From contig NC_084677.1 of assembly GCF_028389875.1 (NCBI RefSeq), positions 10,644,017 through 10,708,016 of the forward strand: a stretch of DNA of 64,000 nt, in the 5' to 3' direction. This stretch comes from Rhea pennata (Eukaryota; Chordata; Aves; Rheiformes; Rheidae). The notes under the pieces are model-generated. The model had not been told where the DNA came from, did not search any database, and was given only the letters and a program-made list of their open reading frames with translations. Position numbers and translations under genes: made by a program. Shown one piece after another: positions 1-11,100 of the stretch. How positions within the stretch are numbered: the stretch's first letter is position 1; every line of letters starts with the position of its first letter.

Positions 1-1640
1 ACTCACATTTCTAAAGATCTAACATTAAAAGATCATGCTCATATTTTGTCTTGGTCTTTCTACACATGGATATAAATCTTCAGTCTGAGGGGAGCAGAAT
101 TCTTACTTCTATCTTTTAATGAACTCCTAGAGACAGGCTGTTAACATTTGAAGTCAAGTAGAGAAAAGCTTGGCTGTATAAGTCTTTGCAGTGCTTACTG
201 CTTTGCTCTGTAATAGTACTAGAGAAAGGATTGCCTAGATGTAAAATAGGTTGTATATTTTTTCCACTATAAATTGCAGCATGACAACCTAACTTCAGAG
301 GCTTTGTAACATGTTGATACTGGTATAAGAAATCAGATTGATCAAAAATTTCATTGTGATAAATAATCTTAACATGAAAGAGGAATATTAACAGGAAGAT
401 GAAGGCAGTAACTTCACCAGAAGCAATGAAGGAATGGGCTTGCTCGTGCAACTGTTTCTAATGTTCATCTACAAGTAAGTCTGTTCCCTGTTGCTCATTA
501 CATTGTTAAAAACAAATGTTTCATGCCCTGCGGTATGTTACCTTGAATTGTGTACCTGAAAAAAGGCAAAAATACTGTTTAAACACTTTGAAGATTGACA
601 CTGCTCAGTGGTTCTTTACTGTGGCTTTTTGGGAGAAGCTTTGGAGTGGCTCAGCCAGTAGTATAAATTAAGAATTTACACCAGTGGAGGACTGCCTCCT
701 TCATTTAAATGCTATGATTCCTTAAAGTTTCCACCATAATACTAAATATGTCTGAGACAAGCTTCTAGCTTTCCTGTAGTCATCAAAGGTCTCAGAGTCC
801 TCAGCTTTCCTTCTAGAAATGTAAGGAGAAAACATTTTCAGAGGGAAAAAAAGTTTAAATGACAAATGTAACCTGTTCTCACAGCTTATAAAACTTCAGA
901 GTGCAATTTAGTTTGCTGTTGATATATCATTGTTAACAATTGATGTTTTTAAAAGATGTTTTATGTGCTGTATTAATTGTTAGCATAGGTAATATGTTAA
1001 TGTAAAAGTAGGTTTAGTTTAAATGTTAGTAAAACTGGATGCTTACCTACTGTTCAGGTTTGTCATCTAAACCTCTTTTACTTCAAGTGTGTATAGTAAA
1101 ACGTGGTAGCACCTTTTTTTTCTTTTTCTTTTTTTTTTTTTTTTTTTTGGTTTTTGCTTTTATGCAGCCTTTTTCTTGACAAGTGCCAGAATGTGGTTTT
1201 GTACTTGGTATGCTTTGTATTTATAAATATTTAATTTTATCTCACTTCTTATTTTGTGTGGAATGCAATATCATTATAAAAGTGTATTTATTTTTGTACT
1301 TTATTTCATTTTCACAAGTCTTGCTTTTTACATAAATATACTAGATAATAAACTTCTAATCTTTAAAAATTGCTTCCCCCCCCCCCGTTTTTTTTTCTTT
1401 GAATTGAAAAAATCACCAGAAGTTAAATTAGGAAAACGGCCTTCTACATCACAACTAATTGTAATTTTTAATGATTAATATGTGTTGTGAAGCAATGACA
1501 CTTTATTACTTCCCACTGCATGTTCCGGCTGTGTTTTGAAATTCAGGTGTGGCTTCTAACATTACCTTTCATACAGATTTTTCAACTTACTGTTCTTTTA
1601 CTTTGTATTTTGTGCTGAATAAAACTTGAAGTACGGGAGA
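1..1640 (+). other. Probable 3' UTR/end of upstream gene (CCP110 by synteny)
   Basis: This AT-rich stretch has no open reading frame I recognise. It carries AATAAA signals at 1347-1352 and 1618-1623; the second is followed by a T/GT-rich stretch around 1668-1684, as expected downstream of a cleavage site. An 11-C run lies at 1376-1386 and a T-rich run at about 1116-1148. In human the gene just upstream of VPS35L, on the same strand, is CCP110 (centriolar coiled-coil protein of 110 kDa), so its 3' UTR is the simplest reading. This rests on synteny and the poly(A) signal only; no CCP110 coding sequence is visible. Confidence 0.45.
1618..1623 (+). terminator. Poly(A) signal of upstream gene
   Basis: AATAAA with a GT-rich downstream element 45-60 bases later, about 500 bases before the VPS35L start codon. 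It probably ends the transcript of the upstream same-strand gene. Confidence 0.5.
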
Positions 1641-2120
1641 GGGGTTCGCCGACCCGTGAAGCTGTCACTGTTTTTGCGGTGTGCATCGCTCTGTTCCGTC
1701 TCCTTGTGCGACGGGCCCTCTCTGGCTGCACCCAGGGTGCCTGATTTTTCAATGAATTTGTGCTTTCAATGCAAAAGTCTCCCCTGGTGGCCAGGCATTG
1801 CGCTTTTGTTGCTAGGACAGTTTGGCTGCTGCCAAATTGTGCAGTGAGATTATTCAAAGGTACTGCTTCCCATTGTTATGATTAACACGTTTAAAAATCA
1901 AGCGGACTCGGCGTTTATGGAGGCAGTCCGCGGTTACCCCGCAGCAGAGCAAGGCATCTCTGTTACGAGAGTGCCGAAAATCACCCCCAAAAAGGGGGCC
2001 TTCCCCCCTGGAAAGGAGCTTTCCGAGGCGGGGAACGACGACGGCGGCGCCGCGCCGCGGGCGGGGCGGGGAAATGGCGGCGGGAGGCTGAGCCCCGCGC
2101 GCGTCACCGGACGGGCCGGC

Positions 2121-2131
2121 AAGATGGCGGC
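2121..2131 (+). promoter_or_regulatory. VPS35L: YY1-type motif overlapping the start codon
   Basis: AAGATGGCGGC is an exact match to the extended YY1 consensus AAnATGGCGGC, and its ATG is the VPS35L initiator. A second copy with one mismatch (GAAATGGCGGC, 2071-2081) lies 50 bases upstream. YY1 motifs in this orientation just downstream of transcription starts are a known class of TATA-less promoter. Confidence 0.65.
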
Positions 2132-2140
2132 GTTCCCTTG
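2124..2140 (+). CDS. VPS35L: VPS35L exon 1 (coding part)
   Basis: Encodes MAAFP plus two bases of Trp6; human begins MAVFPW. The donor is TG|GTGAGC. The start sits in a good context (GGCAAG before ATG, G after). Intron 1 (3112 bp) has the second half of the CpG island in its first 700 bases; I see nothing recognisable in the rest. Confidence 0.9.
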
Positions 2141-5100
2141 GTGAGCCGCGCGGGCGCGGGCGGGGCGCGGGCTGAGCCGCCCCGGCTGCCCGAGGCGCCG
2201 GGCCGCGGGGCTCCGCGGAGGGGGCTGTGGGGCAGCCGTTGTCCTCGGCGCCCCTCACAGCCCGCGGGGGCCGGGGCCTTCCCCGGGCGGCGGCGGCGCG
2301 GGGAGGGCCCGGCCTGGCGCGGCGGCCGCTGACCTTCCCGTAGAGGCCGCGTTTTCAATGTATCGGATTTAAGCGCGCTGGCAGCAGCTTGGCTCTGGTT
2401 CGCTGTCGCGCACAAGCTCGTTAGAAGTAGCCGAAGGCGCCGCGGCCGGGGGCTGCAGGCTGCCGAGGCGGCTTCTGCTGGCGGCGCGGCGAGGTGCCGC
2501 GCGGGAGACGGCGCGACTTGCGCGGCCAGGGCTCGTCGGGCCGGGAGGATGGAGCAGGCGTTCGCGGGGCCGAGCGGAGGAAAACGTGTCCGTGGCTCTG
2601 CCCAGGCGTCACGTCTGTTTGCGAAGGAGCGACAGGCTGTTCTGGGAAGACTCGCTCTCCTGCGCCCGGTGCCCTTCGACACGCGAAGCCTCTGCGGGCC
2701 CCAGTGTGGAGGGGCCGTGCGGGGGGCGGCCCGGCGGCGCGGTCCAGCGGGGAGCCGCAGCGGGGTGAGGCGGCCCTGGGAGCCGGGGGCCGGGAAGCTT
2801 TCCCCGTACCTACCTCGTCCTGCTGCGAGACGTTTGGTCGCTCCTTCAGGATATTTAATGTCTGAGCAACTGCTTAGGGAAAAGCAGAAGTCATTTGTGG
2901 CTTTGAAAGTGTTTTATAGCAGTATCAAAGCTTTGCTTTTTCAAATAACTTCTCCGGGGGGCTGAGTGTTTGGAAACCTGAATTTGTGTAACAGAGAAGC
3001 TCTGAAGGGGTAAGAGAGGCCCGGCACTTCTGTTAGTGCTCTGCCGCTGTGTGGGCACCTGGCTGCCACTGCGTATTTGGGGGCCGTGATACGGATGTAG
3101 TGTCTGTGCCTGCTTAGTGACCTTGCTGAAACCGAAAGGTATGTGGCTGCGCTTTTGGGATTTTAGCAATACCAAAATATAATTAAAAACCTAAGAACTG
3201 CAGTCGTGAAGCTGGCATGCAGGTTTTTAATGTAGTGCAGCAGCTAGATAGCAGGATGCTAACAAGTAGGTATGGTACTATTGCTGCTGTCGTAGTGGCC
3301 ACGGTAGAAATAATGAACAGGAGTAAAATGTTTGAATCTCCTCTAGTCTGGAGAATATTGTCATGTTATAGAATTGAGGAGATCACTAGCTATTTTTCAG
3401 TATTGTTGGATGCTAATTTTAAAATGCTGTTTTGCAGATTATTTTTCTTTAGACTCATTAGTCTGCATATGGGGAAAAAATAAATAGCACTAGTCTACAT
3501 TGAATAAAAGGAGCTTACACTAACATTAAACATTAAAATTAAGAAAATAATTGTTTTAAAATTTTGTTAGAGTAGAAAAAATTCACAGACTGTTCAAAAA
3601 TGAACAAATTTATATATAATTTAAAACTTAGGGCTAGAATTAATTTTTGTAATAGCTTTTCTTCATTATGCTCTAGAGATTTGCTTGAGTTTGTGTTTAA
3701 AGTTCCAATACTCATCACTATATTTACTTCTAATATGTACTTTATGGTATTATCAATACCGATATACATGTAGTCTTGTAGAGAGAGGCTGTTCCAGTGT
3801 ATGTTTTGCTTGTTTGTGCTACTTGTAGGCTTTTTAAAGTTCTTGCTTTAGAATAAATGCTAGCTCTGGGTGGTGCACACCTTGAAGGTGTCGCACGGCT
3901 GCAAGGAGGTGTAGTGTGGAGTCCGGGCTGGGCTCCTCTACTGCCCAGAGATGTGCCGGTGCGCAGCACCGGGCGAGCAGCGAGGTCCCAGGGTCCGTAG
4001 CCTGGGTTGTGCTGCGAGGCTGCCTCAAGTAAGGGTAAGGAGGAAGTAAAAGAAGGCCTGGGAATAAAATCAGTTAACAGGAGAAGAGAAGAAGGTTGGC
4101 AGTGTGGCAAGTGTTGAAGACATTGCAGCAGACCTCATGGAGTGGTGCCCGGTGTTGCCTTGAATTATAGTTAGAATATAATTAATTTTGGGCTGGGAAC
4201 AGTATGTCAAGCGTGAGCACTCAGTAATCTTTGCTGTTTGAAAATGTATGCAAAGGAGAGGTATGCAAAGACTGACAGAAATTGAACTCTAACAGGGTTA
4301 AAATATTATAATTAGGAAGCCAGAAAGAGTTTGTCTGAATTTTTTTTTTTTCATCCGAATGTTAATTAACCCATGAAGCAAGCGAACAAAGAGAATCATT
4401 GAAGCATGGGATGATAGTAAATTAAAGGGAATATCCATGTATAAAGAAAAGGAACTGGGGACTAAGAAAACGAAAGGTGCAAGCTTGTGGATTTTGTTGG
4501 GCTCTTGCTCTGCTGTATTTCTTCAGGTGTCACAGCTTCTACTAGGAGCAGCATTGTGGTGACTTCCTGTTCCAGCTTCCTTTCGAAGCTGCAGTAGCTG
4601 CTATGCCAGGAAGATTTTTCTAGAAAATTACAATTAGATAGTTTGATTTCATTTAATAGCATACTTAATTTTCATAGGCAAGGCTTTTGTACAAGGACTT
4701 ATGCACTATGCAAGTTATGTTTTGTTTTTGTTTTGTTTTGTTTTTCTCTTATCACTTGACTTTCATTATGAATACAACGAACAGCTGAAAATGGATTCCC
4801 TAGGAAAGAGCTTTGTAGCCACACAAATTAATCTATGCAATCTCTTATTTTATGTGTGCATGATGACTTTGATTTTTCACTTGTGTTTTCATGCTGCCTT
4901 TTTTCTTGACTGGCTATTCTATTTAAAAGATGTGTTTTAACGCATTGGTATGCTTGGTTAAATTGCCCTGTTGATGTTCAATGGAAGGGAAGAGAATTGT
5001 AGTATACAATTCCATGTCTGCCAGTATTTATTTATTTATTTTTTAATTTTGGTTTACAGATATCTCAAAAATGAGAGAAATTTTAATCTATACATTGACT

Positions 5101-8100
5101 TATTTTCCAACAGGCATTTCTTAAATAATATATACCGTATATTTCAATAAATATACCTGCATCTATATAGATATAGAACATGTGTTTCTCCATTTGAAAC
5201 TACATGATTATTTATGTGTGTATAAACGTTCACTTTACTCTTGCTTTTTCAGGCATGCAAGATCAAGAAACTATGTTTTGGAATCCGAAATGTACAAACT
5301 AGAAGCTGTACCCTTGGATTTTGGTGACTACCATCCACTAAAACCCATTACAGTAAGTTTTTTTTTTTTTTGTGCTCTTAGAAAATGTGAATTGAAAATG
5401 ATTGTGTGCCTCTTTTTCCTTCTGATTCTTTAAAATAAAAAGGTTTCCAAGTTGGTGGTGGTACTAGTGAAGTTGTTTTCTGTGTTAGTGGCCAGTAGTT
5501 CTTGAAATACCGAAGTTTTACTCTGTGGTGTTTGTCCTTTACAGAACTTTGCTGGTGATGTTGTATGTCAAAAATAATTTCTTTCTGACTAATAGAACAT
5601 CCCAAGCTTGTGGTGTTTCTTAGTTGCACTATGTGCTGAATAGTGGATAAGTTTAAAATCTATTTGTTAGATTACAAGTAACCTGCATAATTGCTTGATG
5701 TAAGATTTGTTTTGGGGTTAACTTCCAGTCAGCTGTATGCTTTAAAACACTTACTGTTACTCTAATGTGTGAGAGGCTTTTAAAAATGGCTTTAGCTTTG
5801 AAGAGATGATAGTTGTACACCAGTGAATGATGGAATGGTAAATGGACAGCAGCTTCTACCTGGGCAGGTCAGCAGGGGGATAAGATGGAGTCCTTGAGAA
5901 TGGATTTGCTGTTTCAGGCTTGAGTATTGTGAAAGAAGTAAAGATGAGACTGGGGAGGAAATCAAACAAAGAAAGAAGTTCGAGGAGAGGAAGAAAATCA
6001 ATAAAATAATTTAAATACTTACAATTCTGTGGAATCAGAAGTTTTAAAAGTTTTTTAAATTCTGGTGAAGCCTCCAGCTTTGAGAGGAAAAGAGGTGCTT
6101 CTCTTTAAATGCTGATTCCAAAGTGTTTCTTGTAGATGGGTACTTACTTTTACTGAAATAGCACAATTTATGTAGTCTGTAGCCTGATGACATATTAAAG
6201 GAAATAAAGGGAAAAGAACCCCTTTTTATTCAATTATTTGAAACTTTTCTTTCAGGTTACTGAAGCAAAGACCAAGAAAATGAGTCGGAAAGGAAGTACT
6301 TCTTCTACATCCTCCTCCTCTTCTAGTTCTATGATAGATCCGCTGAGCAGTGTGCTGGATGGTACCGATCCCTTGTCATTATTTGCTGCAGCTGCAGATC
6401 CAGTGACTACTGCTGCTACCATGGTAATACTGGAGTGCCATTATCTCAACTAAAAAATAAAATAAAAAACCCAACAACAACAAAAAACCCACAGAACTAG
6501 CATGGGTAAAATACATTTGTCTCACTAGTTTATAGATTAATTTAATACAAGATTCAATAAATTTGATTAACTTAAAAACAATATTAATTTACACAACAAT
6601 AGAATAAAGCATATCCATTTACCTTTTTTATTTTGCCATATATTTGTTTAAGTATGGGCTTTTTTTTATGTTGCAGCTTGTGGAAGGACCAGTAGCCACC
6701 TGAAACAGTCTAACTCTTAAAATTTACCTTTTTCAGCCTTCTCTTCCCCCCCGCCCCCCAGATTTGTATTTAACATTTGCACTCATGCTTTCCTCGTAGG
6801 ATAGTACACGAAAGAAACGTGATAAAGATGACAGCTCAGCAGTAGGAAGTGACTTTGAACCATGGTCAAGCAAACGCAGTGAAATTCTTGCCAGATATAC
6901 AACAACTGAGAAGCTCTCTATTGTAAGTGGCACTTTCTCCAAATTCATTTATGCTGGAACTTAAATGGGTTTTGGATGTTAACTCAGTAAATAATTACAA
7001 AACAATAATAGTGGTTCTCTAAATTTCATTTTTACTATAGTAGAAAGCTGTACTACAAGCTTTTACTTATAAGTAGTTGTTTTTGAGCTGAGTCCAAAAG
7101 TCTGTTGATCACTTGGAAACCATTGCTTTGTCTTTTTCTATGCATACAGCTGACTTCTGATTCATTTCTAAATGATTAGAAGCTTAATTAGCAGTATAAT
7201 TTTGCCATGTAGTGCTGGCAAATGTGTTTTCTAAAAGTCGGCCTTTTCTGTTTCTTCACAGAACCTGTACATGGGATCTGAAAAAGGTAAATGGTTTATC
7301 TATATCAAATAATAACAGTTCTGCTTGTAAGGCTTAAATTTTTTTTGTAAGGCTTTTACTAGATTTTTACTTAAAATAGTTATTAAAACCAAACCAAATA
7401 ACAACCTATTTTTATATTCTTGAATGCTGATGAATTCATTAACACATACTGTGGAAGGAAATGGAATTCACTGTTTTTCTTTCACTGCTTAGACTTAAAG
7501 CTTGAAACTTTCTCCCACTTAAAGTGAATAATGATGTTTTGAGGATCATGTTTATCAACTTTTCTATTTGCTGGAAAGGAAAGGAAACAAGTCCCTTTGG
7601 AGCTTATTCAGTTATTCTCTTTATATGAAAGTGAAATGATTTCGGCTGAGTATTCAGAAAGGAACCAAATCTTAAATTTTTTATCACGTTTTCTAGTGAA
7701 GCAAATTTGGGCTAAGTAGTCATAGCTGATTTCATAGTAAGTCAGAATTTTTATGTATGAGTAAACATACAGGATTTCAGCCTCTGCCAAGAATTAAGAG
7801 AAACTTTCAGAATGTGAATGGTCGCACACTGGAACGGGCTGTCTAGAGAGGCTGTGAAATCTCTATCCTTGGGTATCTTTAAATATGACTGCACAGCATT
7901 TATAACTTCAAAATTGGACCTGCTTTAAGGGCTGAAGGAATTGAGCCACAGATATCCATAGGACTCTTCTAACCTAAATCATCCAATGATTCTATCCTGT
8001 GATTCTTGCCTTACCTGCAAAACTTGCAAGCAAATCTAGAGCTGGATGTATGAGCTCATCATTCTACATCCAAAGTGAATGAACTGTAGGTAGGATTAAG

Positions 8101-11100
8101 TGTGCATCTTCAGAATAGCCAAAAGTTAACCACCTGACTTCTGTAGTGAAAGCTGACTATTGCCTGAATCTGTCAAACTCCTCTGTGTTTTTTTCCTTCT
8201 GATGTCTAAGTACTCAAAACTTTAAAGAACTCAACATACAATCCTTTGTAGGAAAAGCTGCAACTCCTGGCTCAGCAGTTTCTGAGAAAGTAAGGACAAG
8301 GTTAGAAGAACTGGATGATCTGGAAGAGGTGAGCAAGCTTTCTGATCTGATGACATCTCCATTTTAAAACTGAAATAAATTTGTGAAATAGAAATCTTTA
8401 TGAATCTTTTAAAGAAGGTCCTAATTCTGCATATGCTTGTACAGTGCTTATATAAATATACTTTCCATGTGACTTCTGGTAATTTCAATGGTTATCATGG
8501 TGGAACTTAGGTGAAGTCATAATTTATATCAATAGAATCACTAGAACGCAAAAAAATCACCTGATGTTGATTTACCTCAGTACTCTATATGGTTTGCAAC
8601 TGCTATAAAATTTCATGGAGCCTAATAGACTTACCATTTGAATAAGTACTCCTTACCATAGGATATTTGTAACTTTATGAATTATTTTTGCATTATATCT
8701 CTTCATTTATGCGTGTTTTTACTGATAGTTGTTTCTAGACACTAAAATATTATCAAATATGTTGTATCATGCAGCTTAATAAATTGATCAAAAATAGTTA
8801 TAAAAATAGGTTTTAATGTCACACATACATCTGCTGTAGACTGTTCCAGAACCTTCTTCTGATTTCCAAAATAGATGCTTAGCCATTTTATTCCTGTATC
8901 AGTTTAGTTCTTAAACAGTGTTTGCTGCTGCCAGTGTTTTACTGATTTAATTCTGATACGTAAGTTTTTTGTAATGTCTGCAATTCTGATGGTGATGATA
9001 TGTCTTGTTTATTTTTGTAAATGGAAAAGTGATCTTGACTTCCCCTTTTTTAAAAAAAATCTTGTCCATTACATCATTCTATAGTATAATTAATCTTTTT
9101 GGTCAAGGTGGTTTTATAAAGTAAAATTGGTGAATTACAGGAACTTAAGATTTACTTAACCAGACTTTAAAGTAGCAAAGACTTTTTTTTTCTTTCTAAT
9201 GCTGTAATGTAATAGTAGATAACTGTCAAACCTCAGATATTTAAATGAATAAAACATTTCACATTATCAGCTTATTTGCATTCTTTATATATGCTCTATA
9301 ATTCTGTATATTGGAAATAGAAAAGAAAATTCAAGATTTAAAAGGAATCTGTCAAGTATGGATAAGTGTTAGGCTTATTGTTCTTTGAAGTAATTGTAAA
9401 AAAGTGAAGGCAATGCAACTCTCTTGCTTATACAATTTTAGCAGAGATAATCAGAGTTTCTGGTGTTGTGGTAGCTGGAACAACAGCTTTGTTGCTACAT
9501 CAACATCAGTGATGACAGCAGAAATACTCCCCAAAATGTAAACTGAGCAATATGAGCCTGACCCAAATTGCATTGTTCCTTTCTGAATTTTTGAGAAGCT
9601 ATTCTTCAGTTCGGATGTCTGTAACTTTAGCCTACTTCTGGTATGAAGTTGTTGCAACAAAAGGAGTTGGGAGTGTCTTTTATGTGCTATTTTGTTGCTC
9701 TCTAGTAAGGCAGCAGAATAGTACTGTAGTAAGTGGTGATAACATTTCTTCATGATTACTCCTGGACATGGTCTTAATCTGATTTGGACTAAAGCTGTCC
9801 ATACACAACTTAGGGGCAGAGCAGAGGGGCTAAGCCTGTGCAGAATGGAAGAAGTATCACAAAAATACTCCAATACTGAGCATCAAGTGAAGACTACTTT
9901 TTTTTTTCCTTAATGCGAGTGAAGTAGACCCAGATTTTTCTTGCTGCCAACCAATTTGTAGGACCTTACCAACAAAACATGTTTCAATTCTCTCTGATAC
10001 TGTTTCTACATAGGTGCTAGCATACCAATTATGCCACTAGTACCAGTCCAGCATTTCTGACGTTGTAGACAGCTTGTCTGGGTATCAGCATGTATGTCTC
10101 CTGAAAAACGAAGCAGTAATGATGCGCTCCTGTACTAAACACCTGCAGTATTAATGTTGCAAAGTTAAGAAAAGTCAAAAATGAGGGCATTTTGTTTAAA
10201 ACTTTTTCCCCCTCCCTTCTGTTTCTTTTTTTTTCTCTCTCCAATCATTTGACTCTTTAATAATGATACTCCCTTTTAGTCTTCTTCCTTCCCTTATTAA
10301 ATAGACTTGTGTTTTCTTGCCAGGGGTCTCAAAAAGAGTTGTTGAATTTGACTCAGCAGGATTACATTAATCGAATTGAAGAGCTCAACCAGTCATTGAA
10401 GGATGCTTGGTCCTCTGATCAAAAAGTAAAAGCTCTAAAAATAGTCATCCAGGTCAGTTTTACATTTTGTTGTTGTTGTTCTGTACAGAACAAATGAGTT
10501 CTTTGGGGAAGAGCTTGTCTGACTTCTTGGGAAAAGTAGGACTTCCGTTATTTTTTACCCGTTTCTTTTTTAGTGTAAAGGATTTTATGGCTTCTGACAA
10601 CAGTTGGATTTTCAACTTTTTTATTATGTATAGAAATCCTCTTTGGGATTTATTGGAATATTAAAATTAGGGAAAAACTGTCTCTTTGTATTTAAGTACT
10701 GAATCGATGAAACTCTTACAATATCAAAGTATTTATGATGATAACTTGGAAACAGCATACCTAATTTTAAGATGCTTCCTACACATATGCATGTACATAC
10801 ACACGCACACTTTTATGGCCTTATAAAGTATTGTATGACAGTAATGAGCTGCAATAAGAAAATGTAAGCAGAAGGATAACTTATATGAAGAGGCTATTTC
10901 CCATGCAGTTCATTTCAGAAACTGCAAAGGGAGCACGTGTTCCTTCATACCTTGTGCTTGGATCCTGTGCCAAGTATGCTTAGAGTATTAACCTTTTGTC
11001 TCAAATGGCACACAGCCAACTATTACCAGCCTCCTTTTCTAAAATTGGTGCTGTTTTATGAACTAGACATTAACTAAGGAAAGCTGTAATGTTTCATATT

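Larger units (their letters stand above)
1900..2860 (+). promoter_or_regulatory. VPS35L: CpG-island promoter of VPS35L
   Basis: Base composition jumps from AT-rich to strongly GC- and CpG-rich at about 1900 and falls again after about 2860. The island covers exon 1 and the first 700 bases of intron 1. A tandem GC box (GGGCGGGGCGGGG, 2059-2071), two YY1-like motifs (2071-2081 and 2121-2131) and a CGTCA half-site (2102-2106) sit just before or on the start codon. No TATA box is evident. This is the usual housekeeping promoter type. The exact transcription start cannot be read from the sequence. Confidence 0.85.

Noticed and set aside
116-451. 111-codon open frame on the minus strand near the left edge
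   Set aside because: AT-rich, low-complexity hydrophobic peptide with no recognisable family, lying in probable 3' UTR of the upstream gene.
360-485. Possible exon ending at a good-looking donor (ACAA|GTAAGT at about 474-483)
   Set aside because: The preceding frame has a stop shortly before the site and the upstream AG lacks a pyrimidine tract; no CCP110-like peptide seen.
1854-2865. Several 60-190-codon open frames on both strands of the CpG island
   Set aside because: Stop-poor GC-rich DNA gives these by chance; the peptides are Arg/Pro/Gly/Ala-rich and match nothing, while exon 1 of VPS35L lies in the same region.
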